From an uncultured Altererythrobacter sp. (GTDB lineage Bacteria; Pseudomonadota; Alphaproteobacteria; Sphingomonadales; Sphingomonadaceae): a stretch of 64,000 nucleotides of DNA. The position numbers and the translations under genes are program-made. This document shows, piece by piece, positions 25,181-34,830 of this stretch; the first letter of the stretch is position 1; each line of letters begins with the position of its first letter. The notes beneath the pieces were generated by a model, which ran no database searches, had not been told where the DNA came from, and worked only from the letters and a program-made list of their open reading frames with translations. The stretch is from NCBI GenBank assembly GCA_947492235.1, contig CANLLZ010000002.1, forward strand, positions 558,001 through 622,000, written 5' to 3'.

Positions 25181-27818
25181 GGCTGCGGCTGACCTGCTCG
25201 TAGGTGTCGCGCGAGAGCGTGTCCGCAGCAGCGATTCGCTCCAGCTCCGCCCGCATCAGCGCGGCCCGGCCCGGCTCCATCCGCCGCCACCGGCCCAGCG
25301 GCGAAACGAACCGCGCCGCAGTCTGCGGGTTGATCGGGTCGAGTGCCAGAATGAGGTCGGCAATCATCGAATAGCCCGCGCCGCTCTCGCTATGGAAGGC
25401 ATGCGGGCTGGCCGCGAACGCCATATAGAGCGAGCGCACGCGGTTCGGGTTGCGCAACGTGAAGTCCGAATGATCGGCCAACGCCTTCACATGCGCGATG
25501 ACATTGGGGTGGAGCGAGCCCGCCTGAAGCGCGAACCACTTGTCGATGACCAGCGGATTGCCCCGATAGCGCTCGTAGAAATCGGCCAGCGCGGCATCCC
25601 GCTCCGGCCCCTCCAGCCCGCACAGCACCATCAGCGCGCCCTGCCGGTCAGTCATATTGTCGGCCGCTGCATATTGCTGCGCCGCCAGCTCGGCAGCCTT
25701 GGCCGGATCGCTCGCGGCGGCGTAGATCAGCACCTGCGTCTTCACCTTGCGGGCACCGCGCGCTTCCTGCGACATGCCGAAGGGCACCGCCTCCGCCCGC
25801 TCGTAAAGCGCGTGTAGTTCCGCCGCCAGTTCGCGCCCGAGATAGGCCTTCAGCGCTTCGCGTTCGACATGGATTGCGCCCGGCTGCGCGGTCAGCATCT
25901 GCTCCATCAGATAGGTCTGGCTGGGCATCAGCATCAATTCGCCGCGCATCGAATCGTCCAGCGCATCGTCGGTCAGAATCGCCCGCAGCGCGGTCGCGAC
26001 CGCCTGACGGCCCGCCGCCGCATCGCCGGTGCCGTTCACCGCGTCCAGCAACACGCCGACCATCAACTCCTGCATCGCCTCATAGCGGGCGAAACTGTCA
26101 TCATCATGCGCGGCGAGGAACACCAGATCGTCTCGCGGAACGGTGCGTTCGATCGACACCGGCGCGGTAAAGCCGCGATTGACCGACAGGACCGGCGCAG
26201 AGGCAAAGCCATCGAAACGCAGCGTTTTGGTTGGTGCATCCAGCATCACCAATTGCTCGCCCGAATGCTGGCCGGTTTCACGGTCCAGCAGCGCGATCTT
26301 CAGCGGGATCGGCATAGGCAGCTTGGCCGGTTGGCCCGGAGTGGGCGGAACGGTCTGGGTCAGCTTCAGCGTGGCAGTATCGCCCTCATGCTCTAACGAA
26401 ACCTCGACCTTGGGCGTGCCCGCCTGACGATACCACAGGCGAAACTGCGTCAGATCGAGGCCCGTTCCGTCCTCCATCGCCTTGACGAAGTCTTCGCAGG
26501 TCGCGGCCTCGCCGTCATGGCGATCAAAATAGAGGTCGCATCCTGCGCGGAAGGCCGCTTCGCCCGCCATCACCCGCATCATCCGAATGACCTCGGCGCC
26601 CTTGTTGTAGACGGTGGAGGTATAGAAGTTGCTGATCTCGCGGTAGGAATCGGGCCGGATCGGATGCGCCAGCGGGCCGGAATCCTCGGGGAACTGGATG
26701 CCGCGCAAGATCCGCACATCCTCGATCCGCTTGACTGCCTCGCCCTGCATATCCTGCGAGAAAAGCTGGTCGCGCAAAACGGTGAAGCCTTCTTTCAGCG
26801 ACAGCTGGAACCAGTCGCGGCAAGTGATGCGGTTGCCCGACCAATTATGGAAGTATTCGTGGGCAATCACACCCTCGACCGCATCGAAATCGCCATCGGT
26901 CGCGGTGTCCTGATCGGCCAGCACATATTTCGTGTTGAAGACGTTGAGGCCCTTGTTCTCCATCGCGCCCATGTTGAAATCGCTGACCGCCACGATGTTG
27001 TAGATGTCGAGATCGTATTCGCGCCCGAAGGTCTCCTCGTCCCATTTCATCGAGGTTTTCAGCGATTCCATCGCATGCTCGGTCCGGTCCAGATCGCCAT
27101 CGCGGACCCACACAGCCAGGTCGACCTCCCGGCCATTCATGGTGGTGAAGCTGTCCCGCCGCGCTACCAGATCGCCGGCGACCAGCGCGAAGAGATAGGA
27201 CGGTTTGAGCCACGGGTCCTGCCACACGGCATAGTGCCTGCCATCCTCCGCATCGCCCGTTTCCACTTCATTGCCATTAGCCAGCAGAATCGGGAATTCG
27301 GCCTTCGAACCCTCCATCCGGACGGTGTAGCTGGAGAGCACATCGGGCCGGTCCGGGAAGAACGTGATCCGGCGGAAGCCTTCCGCCTCGCACTGCGTGC
27401 ACAGCATCCCGTTGGAGGCGAACAGGCCCATCAGCGCGCTGTTCGCACTGGGGTCGATAATCGTGGTGATGGTCAATTCATGGCTTTCGCCCGGTAGCGT
27501 GACGAGCAGGTCATCGCCCTCCATGGTCCAGCCAGTATATTCCGCGCCATCGCATTGCAGCGATTCCAGTGTCAGTCCGTCACCATTGAGGCGGATGGTC
27601 GGCGAGGGATCGGCCGCCGGATTCCGCTCGACCTGCAAAGTGGCGACAACCTTAGTGCGCTCCAGCCCGAGATCGAAATCGAGATGGGTCGTCGGCACCA
27701 GCCACGCGAACGGCGTGTAATCCTCCCGCCGGATAATCGCTGGTTCCTTTGGCTCCGGGGGCGCATCGGCCAATTGCGGGTTGCCATCGGCGGTCGAGGG
27801 GGTGCGGGCGATATCCAT
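25173..27818 (-). CDS. pepN: Aminopeptidase N
   Basis: A zinc metallopeptidase removing N-terminal amino acids in the cytoplasm. The 881-residue length is standard for bacterial M1 PepN. GAMEN (residues 284-288) binds the free amino terminus, and HEYFH (320-324) with the downstream Glu (in KEGFTV) binds zinc. The N-terminal beta-domain and the long helical C-terminal domain are both present. It is divergent from the small epimerase gene with only 52 bases between starts. pgeF follows with an overlap. Confidence 0.97.
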   Translation of the reverse strand: MDIARTPSTADGNPQLADAPPEPKEPAIIRREDYTPFAWLVPTTHLDFDLGLERTKVVATLQVERNPAADPSPTIRLNGDGLTLESLQCDGAEYTGWTMEGDDLLVTLPGESHELTITTIIDPSANSALMGLFASNGMLCTQCEAEGFRRITFFPDRPDVLSSYTVRMEGSKAEFPILLANGNEVETGDAEDGRHYAVWQDPWLKPSYLFALVAGDLVARRDSFTTMNGREVDLAVWVRDGDLDRTEHAMESLKTSMKWDEETFGREYDLDIYNIVAVSDFNMGAMENKGLNVFNTKYVLADQDTATDGDFDAVEGVIAHEYFHNWSGNRITCRDWFQLSLKEGFTVLRDQLFSQDMQGEAVKRIEDVRILRGIQFPEDSGPLAHPIRPDSYREISNFYTSTVYNKGAEVIRMMRVMAGEAAFRAGCDLYFDRHDGEAATCEDFVKAMEDGTGLDLTQFRLWYRQAGTPKVEVSLEHEGDTATLKLTQTVPPTPGQPAKLPMPIPLKIALLDRETGQHSGEQLVMLDAPTKTLRFDGFASAPVLSVNRGFTAPVSIERTVPRDDLVFLAAHDDDSFARYEAMQELMVGVLLDAVNGTGDAAAGRQAVATALRAILTDDALDDSMRGELMLMPSQTYLMEQMLTAQPGAIHVEREALKAYLGRELAAELHALYERAEAVPFGMSQEARGARKVKTQVLIYAAASDPAKAAELAAQQYAAADNMTDRQGALMVLCGLEGPERDAALADFYERYRGNPLVIDKWFALQAGSLHPNVIAHVKALADHSDFTLRNPNRVRSLYMAFAASPHAFHSESGAGYSMIADLILALDPINPQTAARFVSPLGRWRRMEPGRAALMRAELERIAAADTLSRDTYEQVSRSLG

Positions 27819-27870
27819 AAGGTGTCAGCTACTCTCTTTCCTGAAGCTCTCAAATGGGTAGAACCTGCCT

Positions 27871-28653
27871 ATGAAGCAAATGTTCATTTTCGGCCTCGGC
27901 TATTCGGCCAAACGCATTGCCGCGGCGCTGGAGAGCGACGGCTGGAGCGTTGTGGCCACGGGCAGCGATGGCACGGTTGACTTTGCCGATGGCGACGCAG
28001 TGCGCGCGGCGCTGGCGGCTTCGAGCCATATTTTGTCTTCCGTGCCACCGGACCGGGAAAACGGCACCGATCCAGTGCTCGAAACCTACGCTGGCGATCT
28101 GGGGCAAACCTGGCTCGGCTATCTCTCCTCGACCGGCGTATACGGCGATCAGGATGGTGCGTGGGTGGACGAAACATCACCCACCGGAACAGGCAGGCGT
28201 AGCGCCCGCAGCGATGCGGATGCGCGCTGGATGGAACTGGGCGCGCGGGTGTTTCGCCTACCCGGTATTTACGGCCCCGGCCGCAGTGCTTTGGACCGCG
28301 TGAAGGAGGGCAACGCGCGGCGGATCGACATGCCCGGACAGGTGTTCAGCCGCGTGCATGTCGATGATATCGTCAGCGGCGTGGTCGCGGCGGTCAAGAG
28401 CAATGCACCGGCGGGTGCTTACAACCTCGGCGATGATCTGCCTGCCAGCGGCAATGCCGTGACGGAAGAAGCGTGCCGGTTGCTGGGTGTCGCGCCTCCG
28501 CCACTGCAGACGCTGGAAGAGGCTCATCTCTCGGAAATGGCGCTGGGCTTCTACTCGGAAAACCGCCGGGTCGCGAACGGCAAAGCCAAGCGCGTGCTGG
28601 GGTGGGAGCCGCGATATCGGACTTACCGCGAGGGTTTGCGCTCGCTCATCTAA
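27871..28653 (+). CDS. NAD-dependent epimerase/dehydratase-family protein (YeeZ-like)
   Basis: A 260-residue extended-SDR-like protein with a Rossmann start FGLGYSAKRIA (GxGxxA-type), the STGVYGD segment and a HVDDIV motif. The catalytic Tyr-x-x-x-Lys of active SDR enzymes is not clear, as in the YeeZ group, so it may be an atypical dehydrogenase or a sugar-nucleotide-binding protein. It is divergent from pepN and convergent with the exporter gene, and the stop codons overlap (28650-28653). Confidence 0.82.
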   Translation: MKQMFIFGLGYSAKRIAAALESDGWSVVATGSDGTVDFADGDAVRAALAASSHILSSVPPDRENGTDPVLETYAGDLGQTWLGYLSSTGVYGDQDGAWVDETSPTGTGRRSARSDADARWMELGARVFRLPGIYGPGRSALDRVKEGNARRIDMPGQVFSRVHVDDIVSGVVAAVKSNAPAGAYNLGDDLPASGNAVTEEACRLLGVAPPPLQTLEEAHLSEMALGFYSENRRVANGKAKRVLGWEPRYRTYREGLRSLI

Positions 28654-29576
28654 GGCTTGGGCGCTTGCTTCGCACGCAGGGCCAAGACCATGCCGATAAC
28701 CGCGAGCACCATCCCGCCGATCGTCAGGCCGGTCCAGCGGTAATCCTCGAACAAAGTCGAAATCAGCATCGCAACAGAGATCGTCAAAATCGAATTATAG
28801 GCCGTGCGCCCCGCCCCGATCTCGCGCACCAGATTGTAATGCAGCGGAAAGGTGACAACCGACCCGATCAGCGCGAGATAGACGATCCCCGTCCAGTATT
28901 GCGTGCCAGTCGGCACAGGTGGCGGGCCAGCGGTCGCCAGCGCAAAGCCGAGATCGAAGAGCGTCCCGTACAGCATCGCCCATGCAAGCAGGCTGACCAT
29001 CGGCACGCCGCGCCCGACAGGGTTCGCCTGAATGACATTCGCCACCGAAGCGGCGACAATACCCAGCATCGCCAGCAGGATACCCAGCGCCACATTGCCA
29101 CCAATCACCCCCGCATCGGGATTGGCGCGCCATTCATGCAGCAACAGCAGTGAAACCCCGACAATCGCGACCGCACTGCCGAGCCAGAATGTCCCCTGCT
29201 GGCGTTCGCCGAGGAAGAACCGCGCCAGCAACGCATTGGGCACCATCAACAGCCCGAACATCATCGCGACGATGCCGGACGTGACATAGAGCTCGGCGTG
29301 ATAGACAAACAGGAAATTGCCGCTGAACTGGAATATACCGACCAGTATCGCCAGCCGATGCTCCGTCGCTGTCAGCCGCAAGCGGCGTTTCATCAACAAC
29401 GCGACGAGAAACAGAGCGGGCGTTGCCAGCGCGAAACGGTAGAACACTGACCACGCCGCCGGAACGCCGCTGATTTGTCCGGTGATGACGAACCAGGTCG
29501 AGCCCCAGATCGTCCCCGTCAAAAGGAACGGGATAGCCACCCGCCAGCTAAGCATGGCCTGCTGCGGTGATGTCAT
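28650..29576 (-). CDS. EamA/DMT-superfamily exporter
   Basis: A 308-residue inner-membrane protein with about ten hydrophobic segments arranged as two EamA repeats, typical of metabolite exporters (drug/metabolite transporter superfamily). The second repeat holds ILTISVAMLISTLFED. Its ATG overlaps the ltaE stop by 4 bases (ATGA), which suggests the pair works together, for example in amino-acid efflux. Substrate unknown. Confidence 0.9.
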   Translation of the reverse strand: MTSPQQAMLSWRVAIPFLLTGTIWGSTWFVITGQISGVPAAWSVFYRFALATPALFLVALLMKRRLRLTATEHRLAILVGIFQFSGNFLFVYHAELYVTSGIVAMMFGLLMVPNALLARFFLGERQQGTFWLGSAVAIVGVSLLLLHEWRANPDAGVIGGNVALGILLAMLGIVAASVANVIQANPVGRGVPMVSLLAWAMLYGTLFDLGFALATAGPPPVPTGTQYWTGIVYLALIGSVVTFPLHYNLVREIGAGRTAYNSILTISVAMLISTLFEDYRWTGLTIGGMVLAVIGMVLALRAKQAPKP

Positions 29577-30592
29577 AGCGCCGCGATGGCCTTGCCCAGA
29601 GCCTGCGCTGCGCTCTGGTCGCTGTCCCAGCTGGCCACAAACCGCGCTGCATCTGCGCCCCAGTCATAAAATTCGAAGCCTTGCGCCCGCAAAGCCTCGC
29701 GCTCGGCCGCATCCAAGCGCATGAAGACCTCGTTGGCCTCCACCGGATGCATCAGCCGCTCGCTCGCCTCGGCGACAATCGCCTGCGCGGCATCATTGGC
29801 CGCACGGGCATTGCTGAGCCACACATCGCCCTCCACCATCGCCAGTAACTGAGCGGCAAGATAGCGCCCCTTGGATTGCAAATGGCCCGATCGTTTGCGG
29901 CGATAGCGCACTACATCGGCCAGCCCGGGATCGAAAAACACGATCGCTTCGGCATTCATTCCGCCGTTTTTGACGCAGCCGAAACTGAGCGCCTGCGCCG
30001 GGCCAACGGCCTCTGCTGGAGTGCACCCCAGATGCGCCACCGCATTGGCGAACCGCGCGCCGTCGACATGCAGGCCCAGCCCGCGTTGCTGTGCAAGTGC
30101 GCCAATCGCCGCCAGCTCTCCGGGGCGGTAGCTGCGGCCATATTCGCTTGCCTGCGTCACGGAGATTGCGTGCGGCTGCACCTGATGCACATCGTCGCGG
30201 ATCGGGTCGATCACCGCCGCGATGGCCCCCGGAGTCAGCTTCGCGCCCTCGCCCTCGGCCAGCATCAGCTTGGCCCCGTGCAGGTAAAATCCGGGCGCGC
30301 CTCCCTCGTCCATCTCGATATGCGCCTCGCGGTGGCACACGACTCCGCCATGCGGCGGCACCATCGCCGAGAGGGCGAGGCAATTGGCTGCTGTGCCCGT
30401 AGCGACCCACAGCACCGCAACCTCTTGCTCAAAAACAGCACCGAAAGCGTCGTCCAGCCGCCGCGATAAGGCATCGCCGTCATAGGGCGCATCGCCTTCA
30501 TCCGCCGCGCGCATTGCATCCCACAAAGCAGGGTGCACCGTGGCGGCATTGTCCGACAGGAAGCGGGCGGGTGAAGAGGGCGAATGGCTCAT
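29573..30592 (-). CDS. ltaE: Low-specificity L-threonine aldolase-like enzyme
   Basis: A PLP-dependent beta-eliminating lyase that cleaves threonine or allo-threonine to glycine and acetaldehyde. At 339 residues it has the LTA landmarks FLSDNAATVHP at the N-terminus, HVDGARFANAVA (the Asp that pairs with the pyridine nitrogen) and the PLP lysine in GCVKNGGMNAEA. I start at ATG 30592 with AAGGG 7 bases upstream; the frame continues upstream to 30640 but with no ribosome site. It is divergent from the GNAT gene and coupled to the exporter downstream. Confidence 0.9.
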   Translation of the reverse strand: MSHSPSSPARFLSDNAATVHPALWDAMRAADEGDAPYDGDALSRRLDDAFGAVFEQEVAVLWVATGTAANCLALSAMVPPHGGVVCHREAHIEMDEGGAPGFYLHGAKLMLAEGEGAKLTPGAIAAVIDPIRDDVHQVQPHAISVTQASEYGRSYRPGELAAIGALAQQRGLGLHVDGARFANAVAHLGCTPAEAVGPAQALSFGCVKNGGMNAEAIVFFDPGLADVVRYRRKRSGHLQSKGRYLAAQLLAMVEGDVWLSNARAANDAAQAIVAEASERLMHPVEANEVFMRLDAAEREALRAQGFEFYDWGADAARFVASWDSDQSAAQALGKAIAAL

Positions 30593-30642
30593 GGGAACGC
30601 CCTTACGCCCCGCATCGTTGAGCGCAAGAAGGAGCATCATCC

Positions 30643-30960
30643 GTGAGCATCGATCAAGCAGACGTAACCATCACGCACCACGCCCAAGGGCAAGGCGGCA
30701 AATACGTCGCCGAAGTCGCCGGCGAGACCGCCACCGGGCATCTCGAATGGGAGCCGCGGCAAAACAGCGCTGGCGACGATATCCGCGTGGCCACCCACAC
30801 CATCGTGCCCCGCGAAATCGGCGGGCGCGGCGTGGCCGGGCATCTCGTGAAGCGTCTGGTGGCCGATGCCCGCGAGCACGGCTTCAAGATCGTGCCGCAA
30901 TGTTCCTATGTCGCAAAGAAGTTCGACGAGAACCCCGATTGGGCGGATTTGCGCGCATAG
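30643..30960 (+). CDS. Short GNAT-type N-acetyltransferase (Acetyltransf_CG group)
   Basis: A 105-residue protein with the core of the small acetyltransferase group: the acetyl-CoA loop lies in IGGRGVAGHLVKRLV and is followed by GFKIVPQCSYVAKKF, typical of this family of about 80-100 residues. It starts at GTG 30643 with AAGGAG upstream, and is divergent from ltaE across 50 bases. Substrate unknown. Confidence 0.87.
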   Translation: MSIDQADVTITHHAQGQGGKYVAEVAGETATGHLEWEPRQNSAGDDIRVATHTIVPREIGGRGVAGHLVKRLVADAREHGFKIVPQCSYVAKKFDENPDWADLRA

Positions 30961-30969
30961 CTGGCGGAC

Positions 30970-32541
30970 TTAGGTCAGCTCGGAGAAATCGCTGGTCGCA
31001 ATGCTGCGTAGGATCGCCTCGCGCCATTTGCGCGCGCGCTCCAGCGGAATGCCTTGTATCGCGAGCTTACCACCCGCCAGCCCCAGATGCAGCGTGGCGA
31101 AACCGAGCCGCCGGGCGACCGGCCCCTGCGAAATCTCCACCGTTTGCAGTTTCACCCGCCGCCCGATGCTGAGCGTCGGGGCGAGCCAGCCGGTCCGAAT
31201 ATAGAGCTGGCTCTTGCCCAGCGCGTGCCGTTCGTAGCGCCACAGGAAAATTTGCCAGCTCGCCGCAGCAATCCCGAAGGCAACCGGGATCAGCCCGGCC
31301 AGTTTCTGCCATGGAAATAGATCAAGATCGAACACCACCAACCCGATTTCGATGGCAATGCCGATCAGCACCAGAATGCCGCCTTCGATAACAGCGCTGG
31401 CAATCCGGTGCGCCTTGGCAGCGCGCCGCCACTGCAGATCATCGGGCGGAGGCGTAAAGCCAGCTGCCTCGGCAATGGGCACCAGCTCGGCATCGCGGGC
31501 AAACGGCGCAACCACGTGATTCGCCGCTCCGCTATCCTGCGCCAGACTGACAAATTTCAGCCCGCGCCAACCGAATCGGCGACGCACAATGCCGGTGGTA
31601 AAGCGCAGCGCCTGCACGCGGTGGGCGGGCATCACCACATCGGTGCGGGTGAACAGGCCCCGGCGGCGGCGAAATCCCTTGGTGGTGCGGTCCAGCCGGA
31701 AATCCCAATCGCGCAAGAATGTGCGCACCAGTCCGGTAATGACACCTGCGACCGACACCGTGGCGAGGAGCGCCAGGACCCCGAAAATCTGCAGCACAGG
31801 CCCTGCCGCAGCCAATTGCTGACCCGGCCCGGCAAAGGTCTGGATCCAGAAATCGGCATCCCACAGCTCAAAGGGCAGAAGGAAATCAAGCTGCTGAACC
31901 GCCGCCGCCAGCACAGCGACAAGAGCGAGAGAGAATTCGAACAGACCGAAAGTGAACAGGCGTTTCGGACCCATGGCAAACAGAGGTTCGCCCGCTTTCT
32001 CTGCCTCGGCGGGCGCTGATTCGCTTTCCGCTTCCGGGAGCTCCACGCCGTCGCGCCTCTCGCGCACCAGCTCCCTGAGCGCGGCGCCCTGAGCCTGCGA
32101 GAGATAGGCCAATGTCAGCTCGTCCTTACCGCCTGCTCCCGTCTCGAAGCGCACTTCCACCAGCCCCAACAGGCGGGCGACGAATTTCTGTTCGAGGCTG
32201 ACGTCCTGAATGCGCTCGTATGGGACCGAACGGGCAGCGCGCGACAGGATACCGCTTTCCACCCGGATGTCGTTTTGGCCGACACGGTATGTAAATCGCC
32301 GCCATTGCAGCCAGGCGATCCCCAGATTGAGAGCGATCAGTGCAGCAATCAACAAGAGGATCAGCGTAATCCCGCCAAGGTCCTCGAGTCCCGATTCGCG
32401 GGTGATGCTGAAGAACGCAAACGCCAGCGGGATGGCCAGCTGCGGCAGCAACATCAGCGCTTTGACCGCGAAGGATAACGGGTCTGTCCGCTGCGGCGCG
32501 CCCTCGGCTGGCGCGGAATGCTCTAAGGTCTCCTCGCTCAC
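30970..32541 (-). CDS. PH-domain membrane protein, YdbT-like
   Basis: A 523-residue inner-membrane protein with bacterial PH (bPH2) domains after pairs of transmembrane helices; motifs such as VPYERIQDVSLEQ and MPAHRVQALRF mark the repeated PH units. Its role is unknown; relatives are linked to envelope stress in some bacteria. Its ATG overlaps the YdbS-like stop by 4 bases, so the two form one operon. Confidence 0.86.
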   Translation of the reverse strand: MSEETLEHSAPAEGAPQRTDPLSFAVKALMLLPQLAIPLAFAFFSITRESGLEDLGGITLILLLIAALIALNLGIAWLQWRRFTYRVGQNDIRVESGILSRAARSVPYERIQDVSLEQKFVARLLGLVEVRFETGAGGKDELTLAYLSQAQGAALRELVRERRDGVELPEAESESAPAEAEKAGEPLFAMGPKRLFTFGLFEFSLALVAVLAAAVQQLDFLLPFELWDADFWIQTFAGPGQQLAAAGPVLQIFGVLALLATVSVAGVITGLVRTFLRDWDFRLDRTTKGFRRRRGLFTRTDVVMPAHRVQALRFTTGIVRRRFGWRGLKFVSLAQDSGAANHVVAPFARDAELVPIAEAAGFTPPPDDLQWRRAAKAHRIASAVIEGGILVLIGIAIEIGLVVFDLDLFPWQKLAGLIPVAFGIAAASWQIFLWRYERHALGKSQLYIRTGWLAPTLSIGRRVKLQTVEISQGPVARRLGFATLHLGLAGGKLAIQGIPLERARKWREAILRSIATSDFSELT

Positions 32542-33038
32542 AGGCTCTCACGCTTGATATGGGCGCGTATCGTCTCGCGCATGGCCAGCGCGTCGTCGTG
32601 GTTCAGGCCGGGCAAGTGCACCGAAGCATTATGGCTGCCCGCCGTATGCAGCGTCAGGGTGGCGAGGTCGTAATATCGCTCCAGCGGACCGCGATCGACG
32701 TCGATATGCTGCACGCGCCCGAACGGGACAACGGTATCGGAGCGGAACAGCAGCCCGCGCACGACCCGCAACCGGTCATCGCTCATGGCAAATCCGCGCG
32801 CGGTGAAGCGGCGATGGGGCAAACGCAGCACCAGAACAATCGCAATGCCGAGCACGACCAGAAAGATGGCGCCGGGAAAAAGCGGCAGTGCCCAATCGGC
32901 AATACCCGCCGCTACCAGAGCCGGAATCGCAAAGCCCACACCCTGCACCCGCATCGCTTTCTCATGATTGGGATGCAGCCGGGTCAGCGCATCATCCTGC
33001 GCTTCAGGGGCGGGCGTGTCGATTTCCTGTTCGCTCAT
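32538..33038 (-). CDS. PH-domain membrane protein, YdbS-like
   Basis: A 166-residue partner of the following gene: two transmembrane helices (about residues 35-70), then a bPH2 domain with VPFGRVQHIDVDRGP. The frame continues upstream to 33251 through the tRNA-Thr gene, so I start at ATG 33038 (MSEQEIDTPAP); its ribosome site is weak. Function unknown; always found paired with the YdbT-like gene. Confidence 0.84.
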   Translation of the reverse strand: MSEQEIDTPAPEAQDDALTRLHPNHEKAMRVQGVGFAIPALVAAGIADWALPLFPGAIFLVVLGIAIVLVLRLPHRRFTARGFAMSDDRLRVVRGLLFRSDTVVPFGRVQHIDVDRGPLERYYDLATLTLHTAGSHNASVHLPGLNHDDALAMRETIRAHIKRESL

Positions 33039-33117
33039 GCCACCGGCATGAATCCCCGCGCATTTCTTTTCAAGCAGGCATTCGATGAATGTCCTTCTTG
33101 GGCTGTCGGGAATGGTT

Positions 33118-33197
33118 GGAAAAATGGTGCCCCGTTCAGGCCGAAGGCCGAAAATCCAAGGGACGTGGCGGCATTTGACCGAAGGGAAAATGGTGCC
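33118..33197. repeat. Short direct repeat of the tRNA-Thr 3' end
   Basis: The sequence GGAAAAATGGTGCC at 33118-33131 recurs as GGGAAAATGGTGCC at 33184-33197, where it covers the last bases of the tRNA-Thr gene. Partial copies of tRNA 3' ends can be scars of integration. With 52 bases between copies and no integrase in sight, this may equally be chance or a small duplication. Confidence 0.35.
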
Positions 33198-33265
33198 ACG
33201 AGAGAGAATTGAACTCTCGGCCTCACCCTTACCAAGGGTGCGCTCTACCACTGAGCTACCGCGGC
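33191..33265 (-). tRNA. tRNA-Thr (anticodon GGT)
   Basis: A 75-base cloverleaf including the encoded CCA. The acceptor strand GCCGCGG pairs with TCGTGGC with two G-U pairs, D stem GCTC/GAGC, anticodon stem CACCC/GGGTG around TTGGTAA, anticodon GGT (Thr), T arm GAGAG/CTCTC. A TTGACT (minus strand, 33324-33319) upstream may be its -35 box, but the -10 is poor. Confidence 0.96.
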
Positions 33266-33366
33266 TCCGGAAGTGCCCGTTGAAAGGCAGGCGCGCCCTT
33301 TGCCTGATGCGCGCCTCAAGTCAAGCAATGCTTGAGCGAGACGGTCGCAATTGGCAAGACCCCCAA

Positions 33367-33531
33367 ATGAGCGACAACCCTTCCCGTGACACTACAACCC
33401 GAGAAGCCAGCACCCGCGAAGAGCGCATGGCTGCCAAGCTGCGCGAGAACCTGCGCCGCCGCAAAGCGCAGGCCCGCGAAATGGGGCAAAGCGACACTGC
33501 CAGCAAAATGGCCGACAAGAGTGGCCAATAA
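33367..33531 (+). CDS. Small basic conserved hypothetical protein
   Basis: A 54-residue, highly charged protein whose centre, EERMAAKLRENLRRRKAQAR, is an amphipathic, arginine-rich helix I recall from many sphingomonad genomes. The start ATG 33367 gives MSDNPSRDT, a typical beginning. No domain or function known. It lies 80 bases before gpmA. Confidence 0.72.
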   Translation: MSDNPSRDTTTREASTREERMAAKLRENLRRRKAQAREMGQSDTASKMADKSGQ

Positions 33532-33611
33532 GAAGCCGCCTGCACCCCTTCCCAATGAAGATGGCGCAGGCTAACGCAGCGCGCTCTTGATGACCAATGG
33601 AGCCCAAGTCT

Positions 33612-34313
33612 GTGTCCAGCCCCACTTCCAAACTGATTCTTGTCCGCCACGGACAGAGCGAGTGGAACCTCGCCAACCGGTTTACCGGCTGGTGGGATGT
33701 CGGCCTGACCGATCAGGGCGTCGCCGAAGCGCGCGAGGCGGGGAAGCTGCTCAGCCAGCATGCCGATATGCTGCCGGTGCGCGCATTCACATCTTTCCAG
33801 AGCCGCGCGATCCGCACGCTGCACCTGGCGCTTGAAGAATGCGACCGGCTGTGGATCCCCGAAACCAAAGACTGGCGCCTGAACGAGCGGCACTATGGCG
33901 GGCTGACTGGGCTCAACAAGCAGGAAACGCGCGACAAGCACGGTGACGAGCAGGTGCATATCTGGCGGCGCAGCTATGACGTCCCGCCTCCTGCGCTGGA
34001 GGCAGGCAGCGAGTTCGATCTGTCCTCCGACCCGCGCTACGCCGGAGTAGACGTGCCGGCCTCCGAAAGCCTGAAACTGACCATCGAGCGGGTGCTGCCT
34101 TACTATGAGAGCGCAATTGTTCCGGTGCTGAAAGAAGGCGGTCCGGTAATCATCTCTGCCCATGGCAATTCCCTGCGCGCGCTGGTCAAGCATCTGTCGG
34201 GCATTTCGGATGATGATATCACCGGCCTGGAGATTCCCACAGGTCAGCCCATCGTTTACGAATTCGATGATAGTATGACGCCGGGCCCGCGCTATTACCT
34301 GAAAGACCGGTAG
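33612..34313 (+). CDS. gpmA: 2,3-bisphosphoglycerate-dependent phosphoglycerate mutase
   Basis: Interconverts 3- and 2-phosphoglycerate in glycolysis. [10 protein letters not shown] carries the phosphorylated histidine; [11 protein letters not shown] and the second catalytic His in [11 protein letters not shown] are present. I start at GTG 33612 (233 residues) because GGAG (33599-33602) is 9 bases upstream, and homologues begin close to the LILVRHG strand; ATG 33597 would add five residues but lacks a ribosome site. It is first in a plus-strand operon with purE. Confidence 0.94.
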   Translation: MSSPTSKLILVRHGQSEWNLANRFTGWWDVGLTDQGVAEAREAGKLLSQHADMLPVRAFTSFQSRAIRTLHLALEECDRLWIPETKDWRLNERHYGGLTGLNKQETRDKHGDEQVHIWRRSYDVPPPALEAGSEFDLSSDPRYAGVDVPASESLKLTIERVLPYYESAIVPVLKEGGPVIISAHGNSLRALVKHLSGISDDDITGLEIPTGQPIVYEFDDSMTPGPRYYLKDR

Positions 34314-34338
34314 GCCTGCGCGCGGGGGAGAAGCACCG

Positions 34339-34830
34339 ATGACTGACACACCGGACGTGATGATCGTGATGGGCAGCCAGTCCGACTGGCCGACCATGCA
34401 ATGCGCTGCCAAGGTTCTGGAAGAGCTGGAAGTGCGGCACGAGGCGCGCATCGTCTCCGCCCACCGCACACCCGACCGGATGGTGGAGTTTGCCCGGGGT
34501 GCCGCCAGCGAAGGCGTGAAGGTGATTATCGCGGGCGCAGGCGGCGCAGCCCATTTGCCCGGCATGATCGCCGCGATGACGCATCTGCCGGTGCTGGGCG
34601 TGCCGGTTCAGTCCAAGGCGCTGTCGGGCATGGATAGCCTGCTCTCCATCGTCCAGATGCCCGCCGGTGTGCCTACCGGAACGCTGGCCATCGGCGAGGC
34701 GGGCGCGACCAATGCGGGCCTGCTCGCGGCGAGCATTCTGTGCCTTTCCGACCAGCCGCTCGCCGAGCGGCTGAAGACATGGCGCGCCAACCGCAGCGAC
34801 GCCGTCGCCGACCGGCCTACGAACCCCTAA
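34339..34830 (+). CDS. purE: N5-carboxyaminoimidazole ribonucleotide mutase
   Basis: Moves the carboxyl group of N5-CAIR to give CAIR in purine synthesis. The class I protein of 163 residues shows [11 protein letters not shown], with the catalytic-site [12 protein letters not shown] and the [12 protein letters not shown] region with the active-site His. Its stop overlaps the purK start by one base (TAATG), so the two partner enzymes are tightly coupled. Confidence 0.97.
   Translation: MTDTPDVMIVMGSQSDWPTMQCAAKVLEELEVRHEARIVSAHRTPDRMVEFARGAASEGVKVIIAGAGGAAHLPGMIAAMTHLPVLGVPVQSKALSGMDSLLSIVQMPAGVPTGTLAIGEAGATNAGLLAASILCLSDQPLAERLKTWRANRSDAVADRPTNP

Noticed and set aside
33039-33251. An N-terminal extension of the YdbS-like protein
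   Set aside because: It reads through the tRNA-Thr gene and adds an unconserved leader.
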